32,587 nucleotides of DNA from Streptomyces alboflavus (GTDB lineage: Bacteria > Actinomycetota > Actinomycetes > Streptomycetales > Streptomycetaceae): assembly GCF_000716675.1 (NCBI RefSeq), contig NZ_JNXT01000104.1:1-32587 (forward strand), written 5' to 3'. The notes beneath the pieces were generated by a model. That model saw only the letters and a list, made by a program, of their open reading frames with translations. It did not search any database and had not been told where the DNA came from. Below are positions 1 through 7,799 of the stretch, piece after piece. Each line of letters starts with the position of its first letter. The stretch's first letter is position 1. A program made the translations under genes and the position numbers.

Positions 1-37
1 CAGCCCACCCTGGCAACTCCTCGCCGAGGCGAGCTGA
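1..37 (+). CDS. Possible C-terminal end of an upstream gene (partial)
   Basis: Read from base 2, the left edge gives S-P-P-W-Q-L-L-A-E-A-S followed by TGA at 35-37, with mostly G or C in third codon positions. This could be the tail of a gene running in from the left. The stretch is too short to identify, and the call rests only on codon use and the stop. Confidence 0.25.
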   Translation, partial: SPPWQLLAEAS

Positions 38-104
38 GCGACCCCGGGCAGGCGGTGCGTCCCACTCCGGCCGAAGCCCTGGCGGGGCGGGCGGGTGGGG
101 AAAA

Positions 105-129
105 GCCCGTCCGGCGATTGAGGACGAGG
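105..129. repeat. Dispersed streptomycete intergenic motif
   Basis: The stretch contains GTCCGGCGATTGAGGACGAG, a phrase I recall as recurring many times in intergenic DNA of Streptomyces genomes. It lies in the non-coding 38-245 interval together with the hairpin at 180-205. Its function is not established. Dispersed status is from memory of the genus, not from this window. Confidence 0.4.
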
Positions 130-179
130 CGCGGAGCGCCGATCGGGGAGGACTGTCCCACCCGACACGGGACACCTGC

Positions 180-205
180 CCCCTGGGGTCCAGGGGCGGA
201 GCCCC
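180..205 (-). terminator. GC-rich hairpins downstream of the SDR gene
   Basis: GGGGC (193-197) and GCCCC (201-205) pair around a GGA loop, and CCCCTGG and CCAGGGG (180-196) pair as an overlapping alternative. The hairpins lie about 40 nt past the stop of the minus-strand SDR gene. There is no U-tract, as is usual for streptomycete terminators. Confidence 0.45.
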
Positions 206-245
206 GGTTTCGGAGAAGGGGCGGGACTGGGGCGCCCCGCGAAGG

Positions 246-1022
246 TCACCACGTGGAGCGGGCGCTCACCCCACCGTCCACGACGAAGTCGACCCCCGTG
301 ACCCACCCCGCCGCGTCCGACGCGAGGAACACGCACGCCGCCCCCACGTCCTCGGGCCGCCCCAGGCGACGGAGCGGCGCAGCCCGCCCCCACCGCTCGA
401 CCCCGTCGGGCCACTCCGAGGCCAGCGAGGGGTGCCCGATGAGCCCGGGCGAGACGGAGTTGACCCGTACCCCCCGCTCCCCGTACTCCACGGCGGCGGC
501 CCGCGCGAACATGATGAGCGCGGCCTTGGCGGCGCTGTAGTGCGCGTGCCCGACGGCAGGCTGATGCCCCTCGATGGACGCGATGTGCGTGACACTGCCA
601 CCCCCGTCCTGCCCGGCCATGACCCCGACAGCGGCCTGCGTACAGCAGAACGCGCTGGTGACGTTGGCGTCGTACATCCCCCGCCAGTCCCCGGCGGACA
701 TCCCCGCGAGTTCCTGCACGGGCTGCACCCCGGCGTTGTTGACGAGCGAGTCGAGCCGCCCCCGCCAGCCGTACGCCTCCTCGACGAGCCGCCGGCACTC
801 CCGCTCCTCGCCGAGGTCGGCGGTGACGACGAGGGCGTCACCGCCGGACTCCTCGATCTCGGCGGCGACGTCCCGCGCCCGCTCGACCCCCTTGTTGCCG
901 TGCACGACGACCGCGGCGCCCGCCCGCGCGAAGCTGCGCGCGATGCCGCCGCCGATCAGCCCGCTGGCGCCGGTGACGAGCGCCACCCGCCCTGCCAGTG
1001 AGGGCAGTCCCGGATCAGACAC
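246..1022 (-). CDS. SDR family NAD(P)-dependent oxidoreductase
   Basis: This 258-aa protein is a classical short-chain dehydrogenase/reductase. The Rossmann nucleotide-binding motif TGASGLIG is at residues 17-24, the NNAG motif at 95-98, and the catalytic Ser149, Tyr162 and Lys166 (Y-S-A-A-K) are all present. Length is normal for a classical SDR. The start is a GTG at 1022 that overlaps the last 8 bases of the upstream cupin gene, so the two genes are probably translationally coupled. The family oxidises or reduces alcohols, ketones or sugars in the cytoplasm. Substrate cannot be read from the sequence. Confidence 0.9.
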   Translation of the reverse strand: MSDPGLPSLAGRVALVTGASGLIGGGIARSFARAGAAVVVHGNKGVERARDVAAEIEESGGDALVVTADLGEERECRRLVEEAYGWRGRLDSLVNNAGVQPVQELAGMSAGDWRGMYDANVTSAFCCTQAAVGVMAGQDGGGSVTHIASIEGHQPAVGHAHYSAAKAALIMFARAAAVEYGERGVRVNSVSPGLIGHPSLASEWPDGVERWGRAAPLRRLGRPEDVGAACVFLASDAAGWVTGVDFVVDGGVSARSTW

Positions 1023-1506
1023 GGCACAACCTCCGGATCAGTTCGGCCTGTTGGGGGTAGCGGGCGGCCAACACGTCCGGATCCCCGCCCTCGTAGTCCG
1101 ACTCCAGGAACCCGGGAGCCATGGTCGTCCCGAACAGCGACCACTCGCCGCCGTCCCGCACCCGCGCCCCCATCCAGGTGCCCGCGCGCACGACGAGCTG
1201 GAACTCCTCCCCGTCCCCGTCGCCCAGTATCCGCAGCTCGTCCGTCCCGTCGGGGTGGAGCAGCAGCAGGTCGAGAGGGTCGCCTTGGTAGAAGTGCCAG
1301 ACCTCGTCGGTGGGGAGGCGGTGCAGCGCCGAGAAGTCGCCCGCGGCGGACGTCAGGAGCATGATGATCGCCGTACCGACGGGGTGGCCGGACGCGGTGT
1401 CCGGCGGCCCGGCCCACGTCTGGCGGAAACGCCCGCCCTCGAAGGGCAGCGGTTCGAGACCGTGCCGGGCGATCAGCTCCTCGGGCGTCACAGGGGATCT
1501 CGCCAT
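1015..1506 (-). CDS. Cupin domain-containing protein (DUF985 / cupin_5)
   Basis: This 163-aa protein matches the DUF985 cupin family. A central block around residues 58-85 has the family pattern H-R-L-P-T-D-E-V-W-H-F-Y-Q-G-D-P-L, and the barrel ends with a W-S-L-F-G-T-T-M-A-P-G-F stretch. The ATG at 1506 is preceded by GAGGGAG at good spacing; an upstream in-frame codon 84 bases earlier has no such site. The gene overlaps the SDR gene by 8 bp and is the first gene of that pair. Relatives are cytoplasmic and mostly uncharacterised, so a sugar-epimerase-like or small-molecule-binding role is only a guess. Confidence 0.85.
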   Translation of the reverse strand: MARSPVTPEELIARHGLEPLPFEGGRFRQTWAGPPDTASGHPVGTAIIMLLTSAAGDFSALHRLPTDEVWHFYQGDPLDLLLLHPDGTDELRILGDGDGEEFQLVVRAGTWMGARVRDGGEWSLFGTTMAPGFLESDYEGGDPDVLAARYPQQAELIRRLCRV

Positions 1507-1618
1507 GCCGCTCCCTCGCCTGCCTCTCTGTCGCCGCACTCGAACCAGGTGGTCGTGCCCGTGTGCTCCGGCAGCACGGTAACCCGCCACCGGCCCGTCG
1601 CGGCCCCGACAAGCAGTG

Positions 1619-1655
1619 ACCCCCGTCCGTCTTCAGCCAGTTCACGGACGGGGGT
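1619..1655 (-). terminator. Strong hairpin after the membrane-protein gene
   Basis: A perfect 12-bp stem pairs ACCCCCGTCCGT (1619-1630) with ACGGACGGGGGT (1644-1655) across a 13-nt loop. It starts about 30 nt after the stop codon of the minus-strand membrane-protein ORF and separates it from the cupin-SDR pair. It is symmetric and could also act on the other strand. Confidence 0.7.
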
Positions 1656-1686
1656 TTCACCCGGCGAAGGCCCGCCTGGACCTGCG

Positions 1687-2514
1687 CTAGCCCCCGCACC
1701 CCTCCTTCCGCCCCACCACCCCGCTCACGTACTCCACCCGCACCGCCTCGCTCTCCCGCACGGTCCACAACGTGCCCTGCGCCGGGCTCCAGTCCCGCCC
1801 CACGAGGAAGATCCGGTCCCCGGACACAGAGAACAACCGGAGCCCGGAGTACCGGTATCCGTACGCGCTGCCCTTGCCGCTCACGCGCTGGTGGCAGACC
1901 CCGTCCCCGCGGATCATCAGGTCCTTCTCGCTGAAGACGACGACGCTGGGGAAGGCGGCGGTGTCGACCGCGCGGGCGGCTTCCTCGGCGCGGCCGCGGC
2001 CGACGATCCCGGCGTAGGAGGTGACGGCCCAGAAGAGCGAGAGCACGCAGAGGACGAGGGTGAGCGCCCAGATGTGGAGCCGGTGGCGCTGCTCGGAAGC
2101 GTCGGGTTCGGGGCGGGGCCGGGTGTGGGCGTACGCCGTGGCGAGGAGGCAGGGGATGGCGGTGAGGGGGATCGCCAGCTCGAAGAAGGCCGGGTGCAGG
2201 CGGTAGCAGGCGAGGAGGCCGACGGGGAGGAGCCAGCTCCAGCGCAGGCGCGGTACGAGGGACTCGGCGCGGCCGGGGTTCTTCGTGAGCCAGGCGCGCA
2301 GGGCGACGGCCGCGAGCAGCACCCCCACGACCAGCCAGGCGGGCAGGAACAGGGCCTGGACGCTGCGCAGCAGGTAGTCGCTGGTGGACAGGCGGAAGAC
2401 GGAGTCGCGGAGTTCGAAGGCACGGGTCTCGGCGTCGGTGCTGGCCCAGCCGAAGTAGAACAGGACGGCGGCGAAGAGGGAGACCAGGGAGCCGATGGTG
2501 CCGAGGAGTTCCAT
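1687..2514 (-). CDS. Multi-pass membrane protein, probably the 3' half of a split gene
   Basis: From the first ATG this ORF gives 275 aa with about four hydrophobic segments: near residues 5-23, 55-75, 90-125 and 145-165. A soluble C-terminal domain follows with two cysteines. I do not recognise a function. The reading frame stays open upstream of the ATG through a Pro/Ala/Asp linker with good codon use (P-D-P-A-P-D-A-P-A-R-P-G-W) and into the 23-base C run on this strand, with no ribosome site at the ATG. The simplest reading is that this is the C-terminal half of the lipoprotein gene upstream, separated by a length change in the homopolymer. It could instead be an independent gene. Confidence 0.65.
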   Translation of the reverse strand: MELLGTIGSLVSLFAAVLFYFGWASTDAETRAFELRDSVFRLSTSDYLLRSVQALFLPAWLVVGVLLAAVALRAWLTKNPGRAESLVPRLRWSWLLPVGLLACYRLHPAFFELAIPLTAIPCLLATAYAHTRPRPEPDASEQRHRLHIWALTLVLCVLSLFWAVTSYAGIVGRGRAEEAARAVDTAAFPSVVVFSEKDLMIRGDGVCHQRVSGKGSAYGYRYSGLRLFSVSGDRIFLVGRDWSPAQGTLWTVRESEAVRVEYVSGVVGRKEGCGG

Positions 2515-2560
2515 CCAGCCTGGGCGTGCGGGCGCGTCGGGCGCCGGGTCCGGCGGGGGC

Positions 2561-2583
2561 GGGGGGGGGGGGGGGGGGGGGGG
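2561..2583. repeat. Homopolymer tract of 23 G
   Basis: Twenty-three consecutive G lie on the plus strand. On the coding (minus) strand they read as C and encode a polyproline linker. The tract is exactly where the frames of the lipoprotein and the membrane protein fail to match; 24 or 21 bases would join them in one frame. It is either a sequencing or assembly length error or a true slippage-prone site. Confidence 0.95.
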
Positions 2584-3707
2584 CGGTGTCGGCTGATCGT
2601 CAGCAGGCCCGCGTCCAGGGTGATGGTCCGCGTCCGCAGGGTGATCCGTACCTGCCCGTCAGGCGTGTTCTGCGGCACCTCGAACTTCACGGCGGTGTTG
2701 TGACAGCAAGGGGGGTAGTTGTCATCGGGGAGGAGGGGGACGGGTCGGTCGCCCAGGTAGATCGTCACCTCGCTGGGCCAGGTCCCGTGCACCCGCACCG
2801 TTTCCCCGGGCGCCGCCCTGTCGGGGCGCAGCCCTTTGATGCCAGGGGGGCAGGCCTGAACGCTCCCCGACGCGGGGCGAATGCGGACCTTCCCCTTCGG
2901 GTGGGCGATGCGGAATTCGGCCAGCTGTTGAAGGGTGCGTCGGCCCGCGACGTACTTGCAGTCTCCGGACGGCTGATTCCTGATGGCTTCGTACGCGTCG
3001 ATCACGGTCCGCCACTCACGGTCCTGCCCGTCGACGGCGAAGCACGCACTGACCAGCCCGCCGATGAGTTTCCACCCGGACGGATTCTGCTGCTGCTTAC
3101 CGGGTCCCACGAATTCGTACCAATGCCTGGCCCGCTGGCAGTTCCTGTTGTGCACCAGGTCGTAGATGTGGTCGGTGTTCGACGCGTCGAAAGAGGGGGA
3201 GGCGGGGCCGGGCGGGGTCCAGGAGAATTCCTTCTCCGGCTCCGGGCGCGGTGCGGACGACCTGCCCCCCGAGCCGCCGCTGTCCCCGGGCTTCCAGGTG
3301 GACCCCCTGTCGCCGCCTCCGTCCCAGGTGGACCCGTCGGACTTCCCCGAGCCCTCGGGCTTCCCGGTCCCCGACGTCCGCCCCGACGGACCGCCGTTCG
3401 AGGAGCTGCCAGCACCGCCCGAGTCTCCCGAGTCGTCGGAAGGACCACCGGAAAAGCTCCCGCTGCCCTCCGCGTCCGGTCCCCCGGGCGAATTTCCCGA
3501 CCCGTCCGAGCCGCCATTCGATGAGCCATTCGACGAGCCATTCGAGGAACCGTTCGAGGGCCCGTTGGGGGAACGGCTTTGCGAATCCCCTGATCCACAC
3601 CCGGAAATCACCAGGGCCCCGGTCACCCCGAGTGCGACGAGTGTGGACAACGGGGTCCACCGGTAGGAAGAGGACTGCCGTGGCCGTCCGTTGGGAATTG
3701 CGCGCAC
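2562..3707 (-). CDS. Secreted lipoprotein with Ser/Gly-rich linker and IPT-like domain (frame lost at poly-G)
   Basis: The GTG at 3707 has GGAGG seven bases upstream. The N-terminus is a lipoprotein signal with a hydrophobic core and a lipobox ending I-S-G-C at Cys37. A low-complexity Ser/Gly/Asn/Pro-rich tether follows to about residue 155. Next is a Cys-containing domain (D-H-I-Y-D-L-V-H-N-R-N-C, W-K-L-I-G-G-L-V-S-A-C) and then a beta-rich segment (G-L-R-P-D-R-A-A-P-G-E-T-V-R-V) resembling an IPT/TIG Ig-like fold. The assigned end marks where the frame enters the G tract. The frame as sequenced runs on to 1917, but beyond the tract it is only a shadow of the membrane-protein ORF. Probably one polypeptide with that ORF: a lipid-anchored outer domain joined to a membrane domain. 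Confidence 0.65.
3514..3561. repeat. Four 12-bp tandem repeats inside the lipoprotein gene
   Basis: Units CCATTCGATGAG, CCATTCGACGAG, CCATTCGAGGAA and CCGTTCGAGGGC follow without gaps. On the minus strand they encode the repeated S-N-G-S/P tether just after the lipobox. The period of 12 keeps the frame, so copy-number change would only alter tether length. Confidence 0.85.
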
Positions 3708-3872
3708 CTGGTGCCCTCCACCCCCGTGGCACTTCACGCCCGTTGACGTACGGAATGCTATCGGCGGGGTGAGATCCATAAGGGAAGTCGGGAAGAAAGA
3801 GGCGCGACCGCGCGCGGGCGGGGCGCGCGAAACCCGTTGCCCGACCGGGTCCGCCCGCGCCACCATGCCGGG

Positions 3873-4736
3873 ATGCGCTTCTCGATCAACATTCCGAACT
3901 TCGGTGACTTCGCGGACGCCAGGACCGTCGCCCAGGTGGCGGTGGCGGCCGAACAGGCGGGCTGGGACGGTCTTTTCGTGTGGGATCACGTCGTGCACGA
4001 CAAGGAGGTGCAGCGGGGGAAGCCGTTCGGGGATCCCTGGATGCTGCTCACCGCGGCCGCGCTCGCCACGGAGCGGATCCGGCTGGGGACGCTGGTCACG
4101 CCGGTGGCGCGGCGGCGGCCGCAGCAACTGGCGCGGCAGGTCGCCACGTTGGACGCGCTGAGCGGTGGCCGGGTGACGTTCGCGGCGGGGCTCGGCGGTC
4201 CCGTCAAGGACGAGTACGCGAGCTTCGGCGAGCCGACCGATCCGAAGGTGCTCGCCGAGCTGCTCGACGAGGGGCTCGGCCTGCTCGACCGCTACTGGTC
4301 CGGTGAGCCGGTCACGCACGACGGCAAGCACTTCCGCGTCGACGACGTGCAGCTGCTTCCCGCCTCCGCGCAGCGGCCCCGCCCGCCCGTGTGGATCGCG
4401 GGCTTCTGGCCGAACCGGCCGCCGATGCGCCGCGCGGCCCGCTGGGACGGCGCCGTCCCGCTGTTCGAGTCGGCCCGGCACGGGGAGATCCCGCCGCTCG
4501 ACGAGGTGCGGGACCTCGTGGCGTATGTGCGGGGGCACCGGGAGGACCCGGCGGCTCCGTACGAGATCGTCCTCGGCGGCGCCACGCCCGGCGACCCCGC
4601 CCGCGCCCGCGACCTGCTCGGCCCGCTCCGCGACGCGGGCGTCACCTGGTGGGACGAGCGCCAGCTCCAGACCGGGCCCGGCCTCGACCGCCTCGACGCG
4701 GTGCTGCGCCGGATCGAGCAGGGGCCGCCGGAGTGA
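3873..4736 (+). CDS. LLM class (luciferase-like) flavin- or F420-dependent oxidoreductase
   Basis: This 287-aa protein has the bacterial luciferase-like TIM-barrel signature. It opens with M-R-F-S-I-N-I-P-N-F-G-D-F and continues with E-Q-A-G-W-D-G-L-F-V-W-D-H near residues 30-42, then T-E-R-I-R-L-G-T-L-V-T-P and a R-P-P-V-W-I-A-G-F-W segment. Length is near the family norm. The ATG at 3873 fits the family N-terminus; the in-frame TTG 36 bases upstream would add an Arg/His-rich extension and is unlikely. A clear ribosome site is not visible. Actinobacterial members often use F420, but the cofactor cannot be settled here. Confidence 0.88.
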   Translation: MRFSINIPNFGDFADARTVAQVAVAAEQAGWDGLFVWDHVVHDKEVQRGKPFGDPWMLLTAAALATERIRLGTLVTPVARRRPQQLARQVATLDALSGGRVTFAAGLGGPVKDEYASFGEPTDPKVLAELLDEGLGLLDRYWSGEPVTHDGKHFRVDDVQLLPASAQRPRPPVWIAGFWPNRPPMRRAARWDGAVPLFESARHGEIPPLDEVRDLVAYVRGHREDPAAPYEIVLGGATPGDPARARDLLGPLRDAGVTWWDERQLQTGPGLDRLDAVLRRIEQGPPE

Positions 4737-4761
4737 CCGGGGGCTTGAGAATGGGGTGCCG

Positions 4762-5454
4762 CTACGCCGCCCAGCCACCCTCCGGCGGCTGTAGCAGCCC
4801 CATGAACATCAGCATCAGCTCGTCCACGATCGTGTCCAGGCTCGCGTCCACGTACCCGGCCGTCCAGTCGTACAGCAGGCCGTTGACCGCCCCGACGAAA
4901 CCCAGCGCCGCTATCCGGTAGTCCCGGGCGCCGATCTCGCCGCGCGCGGCGGCCTCGTCCAGGGCGGCGACCAGGAGGTCGACCCAGCCCCTGCGGGCCT
5001 CGAGGCGCTGCTTCTCCAGCTCGGGGCTGACGCCCGTGACCTCGACGAAGGCGATCCGTACGAGATGCGGATTGGCCGTGAGCACGCGCGCGTACGCCCG
5101 GAACGCGGTGTCGGCGCGCTCACGGACGCCGCCGCCCGTGGCCTTGGCCAGGGACTCCGTGATCGCGGCCTGCGCGGCCTTCTGGACGTGCCGGTGCAGG
5201 ACGGCGAGGACCTCTTCGAGGTTGCGGAACTCCTCGTAGAACTGGCGCGTCGACAGATCGGCGCGGGCGCACAGCGACGCCACCGACGCGGAGCGGTACG
5301 CGCCGGGGCCCGAGCCGAAGAGTTCGACGCCCGCCGTCAGCAGGCGCCTGCGCCGCTCGGCCCGGCGCTGCTCGGCGGACTTGCCCCCGTACGCGCGCGC
5401 GGCCCGCCGCGCGTCCCGTGCCTCGTCGGACAACACCGATCCCGCTCCCCTCAT
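4762..5454 (-). CDS. TetR/AcrR family transcriptional regulator
   Basis: This 230-aa protein has a basic N-terminal arm followed by a TetR helix-turn-helix at about residues 35-80 (R-R-R-R-L-L-T-A-G-V-E-L-F, then V-A-S-L-C-A-R-A-D-L-S-T-R-Q-F-Y-E-E-F). The C-terminal ligand-binding domain is all-helical (F-V-E-V-T-G-V-S-P-E-L-E). The ATG at 5454 is listed. A GTG six codons in, preceded by AGGGGAG, is an equally good start. The gene is convergent with the LLM oxidoreductase, with a 25-bp gap. It could control that gene or an unlinked target; no operator was identified. Confidence 0.88.
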   Translation of the reverse strand: MRGAGSVLSDEARDARRAARAYGGKSAEQRRAERRRRLLTAGVELFGSGPGAYRSASVASLCARADLSTRQFYEEFRNLEEVLAVLHRHVQKAAQAAITESLAKATGGGVRERADTAFRAYARVLTANPHLVRIAFVEVTGVSPELEKQRLEARRGWVDLLVAALDEAAARGEIGARDYRIAALGFVGAVNGLLYDWTAGYVDASLDTIVDELMLMFMGLLQPPEGGWAA

Positions 5455-5538
5455 CTGTCCGGCCGCAACTACCCGCCCCTACCCGGGAATTGTCGCTCAC
5501 ACCGGTCTCGCGCGCCGGGTTCCCGCGGGCGCCCGCGC

Positions 5539-7593
5539 TCACACCGCGAGCGCCTCCGTGACGACCGCGTCGAGGTCGTTCTCGTACCCCGCGCGGAAGG
5601 CGGCGCCGTACGCCTCGTCGCCGATGAGGCCACGGGCCTTCGCCTCGCAGGCCCGGCGCGCGGCCACGACGTCCTCGGAACCGGCGCGCGCGCTGCCCAT
5701 CGTCTGCCAGAGCCGGTCCGCGCCGCCGAGGAGCCGGGCCGCCTGCACGGCGTCCCGGGTGGCGACGGACGCGGCGGCGAGCAGGTCGAGGGCGAGCGCC
5801 ATGCCGAGGCCGTCCTGGAAGCGGTGCTTGCCGCGCACCGCGGCGCGGGCGTGGGTGACGGCCTCGGCGGGGCGCCCCCGGGCGAGCTCGGCGAGGGCGC
5901 GGGTGTAGTCGCCGTAGGCGCGCAGCCAGAGCTCGCCGCCGCGGGCGCAGTCGGCGCACAGCTCGGCGGAGACGGCCGCGGCCTCGTCGTACTGGCCGAG
6001 GAAGACGTGCGTGAAGGCGCGGGCGGTGCGGATCAGGCCCCAGGCCGCGTCGAAGTTCCCGGGCGCGGGCCGGGCGGACGGGGGTGTCCCGAGCGTCTCG
6101 ATCGCCGCCGCGTACCGGCCGGTGACGATGAGGGCGGCACCGGTCAGGTAGGCGACGGCGTACGGCGCGGTCGCGTCGTCCCCGTCGGCTGTGGCGTCCC
6201 GCAGGGCGGCGGCCACCCCGTGGACCGACGCCGGGTCGCCCTGGGTCATGGCGATGAGGCCGCTGGCCCACAGCGCCTTGCCCCGGACGTGGCCGGGCGT
6301 GGGGCCGAGGGCCAGGGCCCTGTCCAGGTAGTGGCGGCCCTCCGTGGCGAAGCCGCAGGCGAACCAGACGAACCACAGGGTCCCGCTCAGCTCCTGGGCG
6401 CGGTGCCCGTCGCCGTCGGCGAGGCAGGAGTCGAGGGCGGCCCGGAAGTTGGCGTGCTCGGCGTTCACACGGTGGTACCAGGCCACCTGGTCGGGGCCCG
6501 ACCAGGATTGTTCGGCGGTGTGCGCGAGCGCCGTGTAGTGGTCGACGTGGCGGCGCCGCACCGCCTCCTCCTCGCCGAGTCCGCGCAGCCAGAACAGGCC
6601 GAACTCCCGTATGGTGTCCAGCATCCGGTAGCGCGACACGGGCCCGGCGGGCACCCACTCCACGATCGAACTCTGCACCAGGGACGCGAGCAGGTCCGAC
6701 ACGTCACGGGCGGGCAGGCGGTCGTCCGCGCACACCCGGCGGGCCGCCTCCTTGTCGAAGGTCCCCGCGAACACGGACAGGCGGGCCCACGCCAGGCGCT
6801 GGGCCGGGGTGCACAGTTGGTGGCTCCAGCCGATGGCGGTGCGCAGCGCCTGGTGCCAGGGCGGGTCCGCCTCGTACACGGGTTGCCGGGTCTCGCCGAG
6901 TACCTCGAAGCGGTCGTCGAGCCGCCGGTTGAGCTCGGCCGGGGACATCTCCCGCAGCCGGGCGGCGGCCAGCTCGATGGCGAGCGGCAGCCCGTCGAGC
7001 CTGCGGCACAGCGCGGCCACCTCGCTGCCGTCGCCGGTGCCGCCGGGGACCGCGTCGCCGACGCGCAGGGCGAGCAGCGCCCGCGCGTCCGCCTCGGGCA
7101 GCGGGGCGAGCGGTACGACGTCCTCGACGGACAGGCCGAGCGGGCGGCGGCTGGTGGCGAGCACGCGCAGCCCCGGGGCCGTCATCAGCAGGGCCGCCAC
7201 CGCGTCGGCGCACTCCCCGACCACGTGCTCGCAGGTGTCGAGGACGAGCAGCAGCTCACGCCCCGCCAGGTACTCGGCGACCGCCTCCAGCATCGGCCGC
7301 CCGCTCTGGTCGACCAGGGGCAGCGCCTCGGCGATCGCGTACGTCAGGAGCGCGCCGTCCGCCAGCGGGGACAGCTCGGCCCACCAGACGCCGTCCCGGA
7401 AGCGGGGGCGCAGGGCGGCGGCGGCCTGCCGGGCGAGGCGGGTCTTGCCGACCCCGCCGACGCCGCTCAGCGTGACGAGGCGGTGCTGTGCCAACCGGCC
7501 GCGCAGCTCGGCGAGTTCGCGTCGCCGGCCGACAAGTCCCGTGTCGCTCCCGGGCGGCAGGCCGCCCACCCTCGGTCCCCGCGACTGAGCCAC
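5539..7593 (-). CDS. STAND/NB-ARC-like ATPase with TPR-like C-terminus, no DNA-binding domain
   Basis: This 684-aa protein has the ATPase core seen in AfsR/LuxR-type regulators: Walker A G-V-G-G-V-G-K-T at residues 44-51, a Walker B-like L-L-L-V-L-D-T-C-E-H at 114-123, then V-L-A-T-S-R-R-P-L-G and G-L-P-L-A-I-E-L-A. A long helical, TPR-like region follows. It ends at D-A-V-V-T-E-A-L-A-V, just where relatives usually continue into a LuxR helix-turn-helix, and it lacks an N-terminal SARP/BTAD domain. It may act through partner proteins. The GTG at 7593 has AGGGGGC upstream; the open frame further upstream is non-coding in character and contains the 14-bp repeats. Confidence 0.8.
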   Translation of the reverse strand: MAQSRGPRVGGLPPGSDTGLVGRRRELAELRGRLAQHRLVTLSGVGGVGKTRLARQAAAALRPRFRDGVWWAELSPLADGALLTYAIAEALPLVDQSGRPMLEAVAEYLAGRELLLVLDTCEHVVGECADAVAALLMTAPGLRVLATSRRPLGLSVEDVVPLAPLPEADARALLALRVGDAVPGGTGDGSEVAALCRRLDGLPLAIELAAARLREMSPAELNRRLDDRFEVLGETRQPVYEADPPWHQALRTAIGWSHQLCTPAQRLAWARLSVFAGTFDKEAARRVCADDRLPARDVSDLLASLVQSSIVEWVPAGPVSRYRMLDTIREFGLFWLRGLGEEEAVRRRHVDHYTALAHTAEQSWSGPDQVAWYHRVNAEHANFRAALDSCLADGDGHRAQELSGTLWFVWFACGFATEGRHYLDRALALGPTPGHVRGKALWASGLIAMTQGDPASVHGVAAALRDATADGDDATAPYAVAYLTGAALIVTGRYAAAIETLGTPPSARPAPGNFDAAWGLIRTARAFTHVFLGQYDEAAAVSAELCADCARGGELWLRAYGDYTRALAELARGRPAEAVTHARAAVRGKHRFQDGLGMALALDLLAAASVATRDAVQAARLLGGADRLWQTMGSARAGSEDVVAARRACEAKARGLIGDEAYGAAFRAGYENDLDAVVTEALAV

Positions 7594-7603
7594 CTTCGCC
7601 CCC

Positions 7604-7645
7604 TGCGTCGTGTCCCGTGCGTCGTGTCCCGTGCGTCGTGTCCCG
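7604..7645. repeat. Three perfect 14-bp tandem repeats in a divergent promoter region
   Basis: TGCGTCGTGTCCCG occurs three times head to tail (7604-7617, 7618-7631, 7632-7645). The array starts 11 bp before the GTG of the ATPase gene and lies about 155 bp before the divergent phosphatase. Direct repeats of this kind are typical regulator-binding sites, but no binding protein is known from the sequence. Confidence 0.9.
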
Positions 7646-7799
7646 GCGGTTCCGCCCTCCACGCTGCCCGACGCCTGGCGGTCGGCGCGCAGGCTGTGGC
7701 GAATCGGCCACGGACCGTCATCGAAACTGGCACAGTACCCCCGCACACATGGGCCGTGCGCGAAGAAAACGGACTTCGCCGAACGACCAGGGGGACGCA

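Noticed and set aside
1530..1590. tRNA-like GGTTCGAGT on the minus strand
   Set aside because: No acceptor, D or anticodon stems can be built around it.
574..2703. Long plus-strand frame of about 700 codons
   Set aside because: It is antisense to the SDR, cupin and membrane-protein genes, with low-complexity translation and no family motifs; stops are simply rare at this GC.
1917..4778. Very long minus-strand reading frame
   Set aside because: Only 2562-3707 is real coding in this frame. The 5' part is a shadow of the LLM gene and the 3' part a shadow of the membrane-protein ORF.
7604..7645. CRISPR-like array
   Set aside because: The repeats are contiguous with no spacers and no cas genes are present.
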